Counted from the first letter of the stretch, positions 16,331 through 24,927 are shown. The stretch: DNA of 64,000 nt from Treponema sp. (GCA_017469785.1 JAFUFU010000041.1:1-64000), one strand, 5' to 3'. Program-made: numbers and translations. Notes: a model not told the origin generated them from the sequence alone.

Positions 16331-17533
16331 TTATTTTTTTACATATCGTCCGTCGAAATCTTTTCCAAGAATAATCGTAAAATCCACATTGGACGCTGCG
16401 GTAGTGCTGTCGGCATCCAAAGAGACCGTCTCTTCAATGATATTCGAGCAGCGGATAAAATCACCGAGACTTTTTGCGACCTCGGCATTTCCGATATGAT
16501 TTATTATTATCGTTTTTTCGTAATCGTTTGAATCAGCATTTCCTGTACTCAGAATATCATAGCCTGCGCTTCTAAGCAACGCCATGGTATTTCTTGCAAG
16601 GCCTGAAACCGTCGTTCCATTCTGGATTTCAAGGACATAAGTCCTGTTCACGTTAGCATTGTCAAGAGAAATCAGGGAATTCGACACCTGCTTGAAAACA
16701 TCCTTGATAAGCTGGCCGTCATAATAGGGGAAAAGCAGGGTTTTACCGTCAACGACTCGTCTGGAGCCCGTAATCGTCTGGGGGCTGAGATGCTCCGAGT
16801 CCACCTTCGAGATGATGCTGACAAGCCTGTGAAACTCTTTTTCATCAAGATTTGAGGACATACGCCTGCTGATTTCAGAAAATGACTTTTTATCCTGAAT
16901 TATTTTCTCATTTCTGGAAAGGGCCGCAAAGAAAGCAAGAAGCACATTCTGCCGGCGCTCAATCCCATCGTCTTCATCCTCATCGATTTTCTCATAGTTC
17001 AGATAGGTACGGATTTTGTCTCCGTCCAGGGAAACAACGCCGCTCGGAAGAAGATACCTCTCACCGTCCTCATCTTTAACGTCAACAGGAGAGGGGATAA
17101 ACACCTTCATTCCGCCAAGCATATCCGTCAGCTCGCCGAATTTTGTAAGATTCAAAACAATATAGAAAGGAATGGATTGACCTACGAGATTCTCGACCTC
17201 AGTTTTGTATGAATCGATACCCTTTTCAAGATATACAGAATCAATGGAATCGACGCGGCCCAAGCTTGAGAAAATCGCACCAGTATTTCCGAGAATATTT
17301 ATAAGCGCACCTCGCTGGGAGACAGGATAATAGATGAACACGTCCGTAAAAAGCACGCGGTTCTTGTCCTCCATAACGACCAGAGTTTTTATCACCCGGT
17401 CAGACTCAAGGTTTTCGTCAACGGCATTTACCCGCAGGGACAGCGCAAGACCTACAGTAACTGATATCAAAATCAGGAAAATCAGGAAAAGGAGAAAAGC
17501 GCCTTTATTTGAATTAGGGTTATTTGTCTTCAT
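16331..17533 (-). CDS. LytR-CpsA-Psr (LCP) family protein with LytR C-terminal domain
   Basis: About 400 residues from the ATG at 17533, with one N-terminal membrane anchor (GAFLLFLIFLILISVTVGLALSLRV). An LCP-type catalytic domain covers about residues 40-250 (TLVVMEDKNRVLFTDVFIYYP, IPFYIVLNLTKFGELTDMLGGMKVFIP, and ERRQNVLLAFFAAL with the family Arg). A LytR_C domain lies near 300-395 (RTYVLEIQNGTTVSGLARNTMALLRSAGYDI). LCP proteins ligate glycopolymers to peptidoglycan or other acceptors. In spirochaetes the substrate is unknown. The longer open frame to 17683 is rejected because AAGGAGG sits 7 nt before ATG 17533. It overlaps the end of yqeK by 14 nt. Confidence 0.88.
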   Translation of the reverse strand: MKTNNPNSNKGAFLLFLIFLILISVTVGLALSLRVNAVDENLESDRVIKTLVVMEDKNRVLFTDVFIYYPVSQRGALINILGNTGAIFSSLGRVDSIDSVYLEKGIDSYKTEVENLVGQSIPFYIVLNLTKFGELTDMLGGMKVFIPSPVDVKDEDGERYLLPSGVVSLDGDKIRTYLNYEKIDEDEDDGIERRQNVLLAFFAALSRNEKIIQDKKSFSEISRRMSSNLDEKEFHRLVSIISKVDSEHLSPQTITGSRRVVDGKTLLFPYYDGQLIKDVFKQVSNSLISLDNANVNRTYVLEIQNGTTVSGLARNTMALLRSAGYDILSTGNADSNDYEKTIIINHIGNAEVAKSLGDFIRCSNIIEETVSLDADSTTAASNVDFTIILGKDFDGRYVKK

Positions 17534-18131
17534 CGGCAACCTCCTTACGCAGCTTGTCGCAAAGGGCGAGCGAAGCCGGGGCTGCAATTTTTCCCCGTGC
17601 AGCCAGATAATCGATATTCTCTTCCAGAACAGCAAGGACGATACCGTGACATGAAAGCGAAAGAAGGCGTGAGCGATACTCATCCGTTGACTGAGGTCGC
17701 CCCGGCTCTATTTTGTCGGCAACAAATAGCAGGAGGGCGAAATCACAGGAGTCCACAGAACCAAAAGTATGATTTGCAATGGCATCGATAATTTCAGGAT
17801 CAGTGACATTGAACTTCTCCTGAATGAGCACAGCCGCCGCCCGCCCGTGCAAAAGCGCAGGTTTCGAAAGCTCCAGCTCGCTAACGGGCTTACCGTCCTT
17901 ACGGGAAAGCGCAATCATCTCGTTATCCGGGCTGTTTTTGCACATGTCATGGGCAATTCCCGCCACAAGAGCCTTCTCCGGATTCAGGCCGTAAGTCCTG
18001 CACAAATCAGCAAGCATATGCGCCGTACGCATCGAATGCTCGTAGCGTTTTTCAGAGACTACAGACCGGGTATATTCCCGAATCCGCTCAAACAACGCGC
18101 CAAGAGTTTTGTCCTTAAATTCACTTTGCAT
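17520..18131 (-). CDS. yqeK: HD-domain hydrolase YqeK, symmetrical Ap4A hydrolase family
   Basis: A 203-residue HD-superfamily protein. Metal ligands are visible in RYEHSMRTAHMLADLC (His), AGIAHDMCK (His-Asp), LLHGRAAAVLI and IANHTFG (His), with FVADKIEPGR near the end. YqeK cleaves diadenosine tetraphosphate to two ADP and is usually beside nadD, as here. ATG 18131 (MQSEFKDK) is chosen over 18164 because AGGAA is seven nt upstream; it still overlaps the end of nadD by 11 nt. Translational coupling across nadD-yqeK-LCP is likely. Confidence 0.92.
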   Translation of the reverse strand: MQSEFKDKTLGALFERIREYTRSVVSEKRYEHSMRTAHMLADLCRTYGLNPEKALVAGIAHDMCKNSPDNEMIALSRKDGKPVSELELSKPALLHGRAAAVLIQEKFNVTDPEIIDAIANHTFGSVDSCDFALLLFVADKIEPGRPQSTDEYRSRLLSLSCHGIVLAVLEENIDYLAARGKIAAPASLALCDKLRKEVADEDK

Positions 18132-18768
18132 AAAGATTCCTGCTCTTAATATATTCAAAAACATCCTTGCTTACAAGATAACGCCAGGCCCCGTCCTCTG
18201 CGATTTTCTGCCGGATTTCAGAAGAAGAAATCTCAACCTTAGGATTCTCGACTTTTTTGTGAGGAAATGGAAAATTTTCCCTTGTCACGCCTTTCATCGG
18301 ATTCTTTCCGTATGCGCCCACAGGAGCATTTTTGTACGCGGCCTTTAATCCAGTGTTTTTCGGCCGGCACGCAAGAATCAAGTCAACCTTTGATGCCAGC
18401 TCTGCTGCATGATCCCATTTGTCATAATCAGCGAGCAAATCTTCGCCCATTACGAGCCCGATTTTGCCATCCAGCTCATTTTTGTACTTTTGCTCAAGAA
18501 AGCAGATTGTATCCCATGTGTAAGAGATTCCGCCCCGCTCTATCTCACAAGCCTCGGCGACAAAACGTTCGTCATCAGCAACCGCACGGGACACCATCGC
18601 AAGCCGGTCAGTCCCTTCGACTTCCTCAGACATAGCTTTATGGGGAGGACAGGCTGTCGGTACAAAGAGAATTTTTTCGTATCCCAGGGAGCGGCACACA
18701 GAATCAGCGAGGATTAAATGCCCGATATGAATCGGATTGAAACTTCCGCCCAGCATTGCTATTTTCAC
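18121..18768 (-). CDS. nadD: Nicotinate-nucleotide adenylyltransferase
   Basis: A 215-residue nucleotidyltransferase. The HIGH-type motif GGSFNPIHIGHLILADSV is at residues 6-23 and the C-terminal ISSSEIRQKIAEDG is the family ISSTxIR motif. It adenylates nicotinate mononucleotide in NAD synthesis. The ATG overlaps the end of obg by four nt (18765-18768), implying coupling. Length is normal and no oddity was seen. Confidence 0.96.
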   Translation of the reverse strand: MKIAMLGGSFNPIHIGHLILADSVCRSLGYEKILFVPTACPPHKAMSEEVEGTDRLAMVSRAVADDERFVAEACEIERGGISYTWDTICFLEQKYKNELDGKIGLVMGEDLLADYDKWDHAAELASKVDLILACRPKNTGLKAAYKNAPVGAYGKNPMKGVTRENFPFPHKKVENPKVEISSSEIRQKIAEDGAWRYLVSKDVFEYIKSRNLYAK

Positions 18769-19940
18769 TGATTCTGCTCCGAATTGTCCTGGCCGGGGAA
18801 CTGCTCTTCCATAAAATCATCAACCGAACGAGTAGAAAGAAAATTTGGATTCAAGCTGCTGCCCTTCTTTTTTGACGAAAGGAAAGAACCGTCTGAAACG
18901 CGCTCGCCGCTGGAAGTAAAGGAAGATTCTCCAGCCATTTTTGTGACAAGCTCAAGGATTGCAATCCGAACTTCGTTCAATCCCCAGTGAGCGGCCACCG
19001 AGACAGGAATTACCTTTGTATCTGGCTCCGTTTTTTTGATTTCAGCGGCGATTTTCTCGGCATTTTCCTTCGCCCCCTCAATGTCAGTTTTATTACAGAG
19101 GACGATATGAGGCTTGTCTAGCAGGTCTTTTGAAAACCCCTCAAGCTCCCCGCAAAGGGTTTTGTAAGCCGTAAGACAATTTTCGTCAGAGCAGTCTATC
19201 ATGAAGAGGAGACCGGCCGTACGGGAAATATGCTTGAGGAATCGGATTCCAAGGCCAGCTCCCTCACTGGCACCTTCGATAATTCCAGGAATATCTGCGA
19301 TAATAACGTCCCGCTCGGCATCAGCCCTGAGCACACCGAGGTTCGGAATCTTCGTTGTAAATGGATAGGGAGCGATTTTTGGACGGGCGTTTGTAAACGC
19401 ATCCAGCAGAGATGATTTTCCAGCATTCGGAAAACCGACGAGACCGATATCCGCCATAATCGAGAGCTCAAGAAGCAGTTTTCTGTATTCGCCAGGCTGT
19501 CCTGGATTTGCATTCCGCGGAGCCTGATTTGTAGAGGACTTAAAATGCACGTTTCCCCAGCCGCCGTTTCCGCCCCTGAGGAAAACGAACTGCTCATCCT
19601 CGCTCTCGGTGGTAAATTCCTTGATAAGCTCACGGGTTTCCGCATCCCTGATAGCTGTTCCAGGAGGAACCGCTATGACCACATCCTCGCCATCCTTGCC
19701 GTATTTATTCCACCCCTGCCCGTCGCCGCCACTCTTGGCCTTAAAAAATCTCTTGAAGCGGATATTCGCAAGCGTCTTTACATTCCGTTTGACACAGAAA
19801 ATGACGTCGCCCCCCTTGCCACCATCGCCACCATTGGGACCGCCCATGGGAACATATTTTTCGCGGCGGAATGACACGCAGCCGTTTCCGCCCTTTCCAG
19901 AGGTGACTTCGATTATTGCCTCATCAGCAAATTGTTTCAT
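18765..19940 (-). CDS. obg: GTPase Obg, 50S assembly and stress GTPase
   Basis: About 391 residues from ATG 19940. The glycine-rich Obg fold is at residues 1-158 (GGNGCVSFRREKYVPMGGPNGGDGGKGGDV). The G domain follows, with G1 GFPNAGKSSLLDAF, switch PFTTKIPNLGVL, G3 DIPGIIEGASEG and G4 NKTD. The C-terminal tail (about 45 residues, KKKGSSLNPNF to SEQNQ) is short and lacks the OCT domain. The open frame to 20033 is rejected because those codons fall in the CACAGAG repeat. The GAGGAA at the right end of that repeat serves as Shine-Dalgarno seven nt before ATG. It is the only gene here whose ribosome-binding site is supplied by the repeat. Confidence 0.97.
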   Translation of the reverse strand: MKQFADEAIIEVTSGKGGNGCVSFRREKYVPMGGPNGGDGGKGGDVIFCVKRNVKTLANIRFKRFFKAKSGGDGQGWNKYGKDGEDVVIAVPPGTAIRDAETRELIKEFTTESEDEQFVFLRGGNGGWGNVHFKSSTNQAPRNANPGQPGEYRKLLLELSIMADIGLVGFPNAGKSSLLDAFTNARPKIAPYPFTTKIPNLGVLRADAERDVIIADIPGIIEGASEGAGLGIRFLKHISRTAGLLFMIDCSDENCLTAYKTLCGELEGFSKDLLDKPHIVLCNKTDIEGAKENAEKIAAEIKKTEPDTKVIPVSVAAHWGLNEVRIAILELVTKMAGESSFTSSGERVSDGSFLSSKKKGSSLNPNFLSTRSVDDFMEEQFPGQDNSEQNQ

Positions 19941-19942
19941 TT

Positions 19943-20104
19943 TAAATTCCTCACAGATAGAGAGCGTTAAAAAATTGCATTGCAATTTTAGCGATTCTCC
20001 GAAGCAACTGTGTTGCGCAGGTTTTAAGAGCACACAGAGAAAAGCCGAAAACTTCCCACAACAAAAATCACTCTGTGTCCTCTGTGTACTCTGTGAGAAA
20101 TTTC
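19943..20104. repeat. CACAGAG-type inverted repeat, copy 4
   Basis: On the plus strand AAATTCCTCACAGATAGAG and GCACACAGAGAAAA on the left face CTCTGTGTCCTCTGTGTACTCTGTGAGAAATTT on the right. It fills the gap between obg and the rpmA terminator. Its left end, read on the minus strand, gives the GAGGAA used as the obg ribosome-binding site. Confidence 0.75.
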
Positions 20105-20106
20105 AA

Positions 20107-20142
20107 TAAAAAACCCGGAGACAGAAAACTGAATCCGGGCTT
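20107..20142 (-). terminator. Intrinsic terminator after rpmA
   Basis: On the minus strand GCCCGGATTCAG, TTTT loop and CTG-TCTCCGGG form a stem followed by a T6 run. It separates the rplU-prp-rpmA unit from obg, so obg may need its own promoter or read-through. Confidence 0.8.
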
Positions 20143-20161
20143 TCATCAATTAAGTCGAAAC

Positions 20162-20419
20162 TTATGCTTCAACAGGTACGATTGATGCGTATTTTCTGTT
20201 TCTGCGCTCGTGGAATTTTACAGTTCCGTCTGCAGTAGCAAACAAGCTGTCATCTCCAGCCAGCTTAACATTGTCGCCCGGCCAAATTTTTGTTCCACGC
20301 TGTTTTACGATGATTGAACCGGCTGTAACGAACTGTCCGCCGTATGCTTTAACTCCCAAGTATTTCGGGTTTGACTGACGGCCGTTTTTTGCGCCGCTAC
20401 CACCTTTACTTCGTCCCAT
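20162..20419 (-). CDS. rpmA: 50S ribosomal protein L27
   Basis: 85 residues from ATG 20419. The flexible N terminus [28 protein letters not shown] and the core [27 protein letters not shown] are typical L27, which reaches into the peptidyl-transferase centre. GGAGG eight nt upstream of 20419 fixes the start; the open frame to 20449 would add [10 protein letters not shown]. No cleavable LQFFASKK-like extension is present although a Prp protease gene is adjacent. Confidence 0.96.
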   Translation of the reverse strand: MGRSKGGSGAKNGRQSNPKYLGVKAYGGQFVTAGSIIVKQRGTKIWPGDNVKLAGDDSLFATADGTVKFHERRNRKYASIVPVEA

Positions 20420-20525
20420 TTTAATCCTCCGTAAGAGTGCAAGTTTCAAAAGTCTGTTACTTTTGAAACATTGCTACCAAAAACCTCATTCCATTATGGT
20501 TTTTGAGGTAATTTCGGAAATTTTT

Positions 20526-20876
20526 TCAAAACTCGTCTGACTTTTGAAAAAGTTCTAATTTTACATTCTCAGGAAATTCTTTTGTAAGAGCCGAAAATCC
20601 AGTTCTTAAAAAATCTCCGATACATTTAAGCTGAGTTTCCGTTTCGGAGTTCTCAGTTTTTGCCTTGACCGTGAAAGAAATTACCCCACGCTCCAAAGGC
20701 CCTGTAATCAATAAGACATTTTCTGTATGTGAAAGAACCTGCATTGCCGTGCGGATTAAAATTGTTACCGCAGAGCATACAATGTCAGTTCCTTTCTTAG
20801 AAAAATCTGCGTGCCCGTTAGCTTGACATTTTTTTATCACGCCATTTTTGCCATAAGAAAGTGCTATGACGGTCAT
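20526..20876 (-). CDS. prp: Ribosomal-processing cysteine protease Prp
   Basis: A 116-residue protein with the Prp catalytic motifs: GHADFSKKGTDIVCSAVTILIRTA holds the catalytic His and Cys. Prp (YsxB) in Firmicutes removes the N-terminal extension of L27 and is encoded between rplU and rpmA, as here. The L27 beside it lacks that extension, so its substrate is uncertain. It starts 5 nt after rplU stops and ends 107 nt before the rpmA start. Confidence 0.93.
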   Translation of the reverse strand: MTVIALSYGKNGVIKKCQANGHADFSKKGTDIVCSAVTILIRTAMQVLSHTENVLLITGPLERGVISFTVKAKTENSETETQLKCIGDFLRTGFSALTKEFPENVKLELFQKSDEF

Positions 20877-20881
20877 TCTAA

Positions 20882-21193
20882 TTAAAGAGTGATGTCCTTA
20901 ACACGAATGTTTGTGTATTCCTGTCTGTGACCGATTAAACGGTGATAATCTTTCTTGCTCTTGTATTTGAAAACAAGAACTTTTTTGTCGCGGATGCTGT
21001 TCTCAACAACTGCGCTGATTTTTGCGCCTTTAACGAACGGAGTGCCGACAGAAATTTTGTCGCCGTCGCTAACCAAAAGGACTGAGTCGATATCAATAGC
21101 TGCGCCGTCTTCAGCATCGATTTTGTCGACCTGAATGAGGGCATCTTTCTCAGCCTTGTACTGTTTGCCTTTGTATTCAAAAAGTGCGTACAT
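20882..21193 (-). CDS. rplU: 50S ribosomal protein L21
   Basis: A 103-residue L21 (MYALFEYKGKQYKAEKDALIQVDKIDAEDGAAIDIDSVLLV to KKDYHRLIGHRQEYTNIRVKDI), an early-assembly large-subunit protein. It heads the operon rplU-prp-rpmA. A strong promoter lies 68-97 nt upstream, leaving a leader of about 60 nt that could carry control; I recognise no known L21 leader structure in it. An AAGAGGT ribosome-binding site precedes the ATG. Confidence 0.97.
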   Translation of the reverse strand: MYALFEYKGKQYKAEKDALIQVDKIDAEDGAAIDIDSVLLVSDGDKISVGTPFVKGAKISAVVENSIRDKKVLVFKYKSKKDYHRLIGHRQEYTNIRVKDITL

Positions 21194-21260
21194 GTAAAAC
21201 CTCTTAATCGCCGCAAAGTGTAACGGAACTCTAACGACTAAAAATAAAATATGGTGGATA

Positions 21261-21290
21261 ATTATATCAAATTTAAAGAATTATGGTCAA
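21261..21290 (-). promoter_or_regulatory. Sigma-70-type promoter of the rplU operon
   Basis: Minus strand TTGACC (21285-21290), 18-bp spacer, TGA-TATAAT (21261-21266, also an extended -10). The only strong promoter in the gap upstream of rplU. Confidence 0.85.
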
Positions 21291-21345
21291 TACAGATAAA
21301 AAGATTTTGACAAGGGAATTTCCATCCCGTAAATTCGACAGAAAA

Positions 21346-21371
21346 GTAAAAACGGGCAGCCTTGCTGCCCG
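21346..21371 (-). terminator. Intrinsic terminator after degP
   Basis: CGGGCAGC (21353-21360), CTT loop, GCTGCCCG (21364-21371), with T5 on the minus strand at 21348-21352. It ends the degP transcript before the rplU promoter. The remaining 70 bp between it and degP hold nothing I recognise. Confidence 0.85.
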
Positions 21372-21463
21372 AAAAATTTGATTCTTGCCGGCGAAGAGGA
21401 GGAGGAACTCCGCCAGCATTTATTTTTTTTTGCGCGCTCACTGCTACATCCGCGCCTTGTTTT

Positions 21464-22981
21464 CTATTTTAACTTGTATTTTCCCGTGGAAATCGTGTGT
21501 CCGTCATTGTAGACATCGAACCAGATTTCCTTGTTGCGGCTCAAGTCAAGAGCCTCATAGAATTCCCTGAGATTCGAGACTTTCTTGTCGTTTACAGCCG
21601 TGATGATATCGCCGTTCTGGATGCGGAGGGCCGCTGCCGGGGATTTCTCAAGCACGTTTGTGACTGCAACGCCTTTCACGCTATCATCGACTTTAAGGCT
21701 TTCCCGCAATTTTTTGTTAAGCGGAGAGGCGATGAAGCCCGGCCAGAGTTTTGCGTTGTCATTTGAGACAGCCTCTGTTCGTTCCTCAATCTTGACTGTG
21801 ATTGTAAGCTTGCTTCCGCCGCGGATAACGACGAATTCAGCATTTTTGTCAGCCGGGAGATAGGCGACTTCCCGGATAAGCTCGCTCTGTGATTTCACGT
21901 CCTTGCCGTTGATTGCGATGATATAGTCACCGGCCTGCATTCCGCCTTTAGCCGCTGGTGAATTGATAAAGACCTGTGAGGCGAAAGCTCCTTTCTGGCC
22001 TTTTACGCCAAGCTCATTTTTGTAATCGTCCGTGACATCCACAAGCGAGATTCCGAGCCAGCCGTAAGTGATTTTTCCCTTTGAAATGAAGTCATCGATT
22101 GCCTTTTTGACAGAGTTGATTGGAAGGGCAAAGCCCAAGCCCACGCTGCCGCCAGAACCAGAGGCAATCCAAGTGTTGATTCCGATTACCTCACCGTAGA
22201 TATTCACCAAGGGTCCGCCGGAATTTCCCTGATTGATTGCCGCATCAGTCTGAATGAAGTCATTCATGTTACCGATTTGGTCGCCGCTTCGGCCTGTGGC
22301 ACTGACGATTCCCTGAGTGACCGACTGACGGTAGCCCAAAGGAGCGCCCATTGCAAGACAGATGTCACCTGTCTGTACTTTATCACTGTCTCCAAGGGTA
22401 GCGACAATAACGCCCTCAGCGTCCTTCGCATCGAAGGAGACAAGAGCAATATCCTGCCTCTCGTCCGCGCCGACCAATTTACCCTCAAATTCCTGGCCGT
22501 CATTCAGTTTGACGGTGATGTTCGTTGCTTTTCCTGCGACATGGTTGTTTGTAAGGACATACACAGTGTCCCCCGTTCTGCGAACGATTACGCCTGAGCC
22601 AAGACCTTTCTGCTCGTACTCACGTTTTTTGTTGTTTTTTGAAGAATCGCGATCCGGATTAGGATTTCCGAAGAAGAAATCAAAGGGCCAGCCGTCAAAT
22701 CCCTCGAAAGGATTCATTGCCTGTACTTCTTTTTTTTCGGTGACATCGATTTCAACTACAGAAGGAAGAACGCCCGAAGAGATAGAGCGGAAAGAAGACT
22801 GCAAAGCCTCGATGACTTTGAGGGATTCAGACGGAATCGTTACCGCCGGTTTTGACGTGTCGGCAAATGCCGTGGCGGCACTTCCCTGAACCTGAACGCG
22901 TGTGCAGGAAAGAGAAAGGGCAGCAAATGCTAAAGCACAAGCCGCTGTTCCTGCAAGAAGATGCTTTGTTATTTTTTTCAT
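21464..22981 (-). CDS. degP: Do-type periplasmic serine endoprotease (DegP/HtrA)
   Basis: A 505-residue protein with a signal sequence ending in a lipobox-like LAFAALSLSC. The catalytic triad is His in YVLTNNHVAG, Asp in ERQDIALVSF and Ser in QGNSGGPLV. Two PDZ domains follow (about residues 300-390, GWLGISLVDVTDDY onward, and about 410-500, GVAVTNVLEKSPAAALRIQNGDIITAVNDKKV). This full HtrA layout degrades or refolds damaged envelope proteins. It is distinct from the lipoprotein protease at 8171, which has an N-terminal helical part and one clear PDZ. AGGC/GGAGG-type Shine-Dalgarno lies before the ATG, and it ends at a good terminator. Confidence 0.95.
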   Translation of the reverse strand: MKKITKHLLAGTAACALAFAALSLSCTRVQVQGSAATAFADTSKPAVTIPSESLKVIEALQSSFRSISSGVLPSVVEIDVTEKKEVQAMNPFEGFDGWPFDFFFGNPNPDRDSSKNNKKREYEQKGLGSGVIVRRTGDTVYVLTNNHVAGKATNITVKLNDGQEFEGKLVGADERQDIALVSFDAKDAEGVIVATLGDSDKVQTGDICLAMGAPLGYRQSVTQGIVSATGRSGDQIGNMNDFIQTDAAINQGNSGGPLVNIYGEVIGINTWIASGSGGSVGLGFALPINSVKKAIDDFISKGKITYGWLGISLVDVTDDYKNELGVKGQKGAFASQVFINSPAAKGGMQAGDYIIAINGKDVKSQSELIREVAYLPADKNAEFVVIRGGSKLTITVKIEERTEAVSNDNAKLWPGFIASPLNKKLRESLKVDDSVKGVAVTNVLEKSPAAALRIQNGDIITAVNDKKVSNLREFYEALDLSRNKEIWFDVYNDGHTISTGKYKLK

Positions 22982-23084
22982 ATATAGGCCTCCGAAGAAT
23001 CAGAACTAATCTGTGATTTTTAATTTCTATAAATAAAAATCCCGGAGAACCTTTTAGTTACATAAAAAATTGTTATTGGAAGAA

Positions 23085-23180
23085 AAGGGGGCGTTACGGG
23101 GGATATTCCCCCGTAGAGTGGGGTGCGGCGCAACAAAGTGCGCCGCAGGGGAGAGACTTCTCCCCTGCATCCGTGCGGGC
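23085..23180. repeat. GC-rich compound palindrome downstream of map
   Basis: Three hairpins in a row: ACGGGGGATATTCCCCCGT, then GCGGCGCA-ACAAAG-TGCGCCGC, then AGGGGAGAGACTTCTCCCCT. GC content is far above the AT-rich surroundings. The last hairpin and its GCGGCGC flank resemble palindromes inside the DUF554 and ABC-exporter genes (33698-33720, 59268-59292). Confidence 0.65.
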
Positions 23181-23187
23181 TATTTCT

Positions 23188-23952
23188 CTAGCAGATTAAA
23201 TCATCGCAGGCGGTCAAGACTTCCGTGTGGTCGGGGAAGACTGCGACCGTGTGCTCTTCGTGACAACTCCATTTTCCGTCGGAAGTGAGGACAGTCCAGC
23301 CGTCGCTTGCCAAATCCACATCGCCCGTGCCCAGGTTAATCATCGGCTCGATGGCAAGAACCATGCCCGCCTGAATGCGAGGGTTCGCACCGCTCTGCGG
23401 AAGGTTCGGCACGCTGGGGTCTTCGTGCACGTCAAGACCAACGCCGTGACCGCAATAATCGTAGACAACGCCGTAACCATAGCGGCCGTTTGCCACATCA
23501 TAAACAGCGTTGGAAATGTCCCGGATTCTGTTTCCGGCTACACAGGCGGCGATACCGGCCGCAAGGCTTTCACGGGTCGCTTTGACAAGGCGGCGGATTT
23601 CCGGCTTTACGTTTCCTACCATGACAGTGTGGGTCGAGTCGGAAATGTAGCCGTCCAAGTCGATTCCGATATCAAGGGAAACGATGTCCCCGTCGTGAAT
23701 AATGCGTTTTTTTGAGGGAATTCCGTGTATCACCTCGTTGTTGATACTGACACAAGCCGCACCAGGAAAATCTTCCCGATACCAGGCTGGCTTTCCGCCG
23801 ATTTTTTTGATGAATTTGACACACAAATCATCAACGTCTTTTGTGCTCATGCCAGCGTGAACCTGGGGCACCACTTCCCGGAACAAATCTGCCAGCGCAT
23901 GGCAAGACTTCCGGATTCCTTCGATTTCTTTTTCGTTTTTCAATCGAATCAT
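23188..23952 (-). CDS. map: Methionine aminopeptidase, type I
   Basis: A 254-residue MetAP1. Metal and catalytic residues are seen in YCGHGVGLDVHEDPSV (His), ISDSTHTVMVG preceded by SLDIGIDLDGYI (Asp ligands), AIEPMINLG (Glu) and WSCHEEHTVAV (Glu). It removes the initiator Met from nascent proteins in the cytoplasm. The gene stands alone between the compound palindrome downstream and a row of four hairpins upstream (23987-24138). Confidence 0.97.
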   Translation of the reverse strand: MIRLKNEKEIEGIRKSCHALADLFREVVPQVHAGMSTKDVDDLCVKFIKKIGGKPAWYREDFPGAACVSINNEVIHGIPSKKRIIHDGDIVSLDIGIDLDGYISDSTHTVMVGNVKPEIRRLVKATRESLAAGIAACVAGNRIRDISNAVYDVANGRYGYGVVYDYCGHGVGLDVHEDPSVPNLPQSGANPRIQAGMVLAIEPMINLGTGDVDLASDGWTVLTSDGKWSCHEEHTVAVFPDHTEVLTACDDLIC

Positions 23953-23986
23953 AAAAATCTATATCTCCTTGACTGTTTCTTCGTTC

Positions 23987-24138
23987 GCAAACATCCGTGT
24001 TTGCTCACTCCGGCAGAATTCTCTACAGAATTCTGCCCTTGCTTTTTCGCCGCATCCTTGCGGCAGCACAGTTTTTATTTTGTTCGCCTAAAGGCAAGCA
24101 GAATTTTCTCTCTGTGCTTTTTTGCCGCATCAATGCGG
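23987..24138. repeat. Array of four short hairpins between the J-domain gene and map
   Basis: Consecutive perfect inverted repeats: GCAAACA/TGTTTGC (23987-24004, loop TCCG), GGCAGAATTCT/AGAATTCTGCC (24012-24037, loop CTAC), GCCGCA/TGCGGC (24049-24064, loop TCCT) and CCGCAT/ATGCGG (24125-24138, loop CA). The region is otherwise non-coding. A terminator role for one or more is possible, but no clean T-run follows the strongest stem. Confidence 0.7.
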
Positions 24139-24159
24139 AACATAATTGTTCGTTTTGCA

Positions 24160-24927
24160 TTATACATTATGCATTAACCTTAAAGCTTCTTCTTCGCAGA
24201 TTTTTGCTGTGGAAGTGTCGCCCATTCTTTTGTAGGCCGCGGCCATTTTGCGAAGGAAAGCCGCGTCACTGTTTTTTCCGAAGCCTAGTTCCAAGGCCCT
24301 CTCCCAGCAATCCAGGGCAAGCTCGTCCGGAATTTTGCCTTCGAGGTGGTTTTTCAAAACGTTTGCGGCAAGCTCCATTACCTCCGAGAAGAAAAGCCGG
24401 AAATACTGGTAGCTATACTCCATGCGGATAATCTGCTCAAGCAGGATGAAGGCGTCGTAATATTCCTGCCGCAGGACAAGCTCCTCCGAGAGAATGAAAC
24501 CGTAGTCCATAAAATCTTCACGGGTAAACCACTTCGCAAGACGGAAGCCGGCGTGATTCACGCTCATGCGCTTAAACTCGGCAACAGCATCATCCTCGCG
24601 GTTGTGCATGAGGTCGAAGAAAATGAGCTTTGCCCGGCTTTCTTCGTCACTCCGCGCAGAAAGCCACTTGCGGTAATCAAATGAATTAACCGAACGACTG
24701 TAGCGGCTCTGACTTCTCCGGGTAAAATAGGATTCGTCAAAAAGAGAACGCTGCTTTGCATCAGAAAGGATTTCGTAAGCCTTGACGAGGTTACGAAACT
24801 CTTCGGTGGTTTCCGCACTTTGAGACGCATCAGGATGTAAAATCTTCGCTTTCTGTCTGTAAGCACGCTTTATTTCCGCTGCCGTAGCGTCGTGGCGCAC
24901 TCCGAGAATCTTATAACAATCTTCCAA
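24160..24927 (-). CDS. J-domain protein (DnaJ family, no zinc finger)
   Basis: A 255-residue protein with an N-terminal J domain at residues 1-65 (DCYKILGVRHDATAAEIKRAYRQKAKILHPDAS, including the HPD that activates DnaK ATPase, and YEILSDAKQRSLFD). There is no Gly/Phe or zinc-finger region. Residues about 90-250 are helical and TPR-like (FILLEQIIRMEYSYQYFRLFF; AAFLRKMAAAYKRMGDTSTAKICEEEALRLM). It is a specialised DnaK co-chaperone rather than DnaJ. The start is TTG with no Shine-Dalgarno and a TATATA six nt upstream, suggesting leaderless initiation. The J domain begins at residue 1, so no other start fits. Confidence 0.88.
   Translation of the reverse strand: MEDCYKILGVRHDATAAEIKRAYRQKAKILHPDASQSAETTEEFRNLVKAYEILSDAKQRSLFDESYFTRRSQSRYSRSVNSFDYRKWLSARSDEESRAKLIFFDLMHNREDDAVAEFKRMSVNHAGFRLAKWFTREDFMDYGFILSEELVLRQEYYDAFILLEQIIRMEYSYQYFRLFFSEVMELAANVLKNHLEGKIPDELALDCWERALELGFGKNSDAAFLRKMAAAYKRMGDTSTAKICEEEALRLMHNV

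Noticed and set aside
19609..20109. 166-residue plus-strand frame
   Set aside because: Antisense to obg, and the rest lies in the CACAGAG repeat.
21194..21260. A regulatory leader for rplU
   Set aside because: The roughly 60-nt leader shows no clear hairpin or known r-protein binding structure by eye.
23085..23180. Compound hairpin as an insertion sequence
   Set aside because: No transposase and no target-site duplication; too short.
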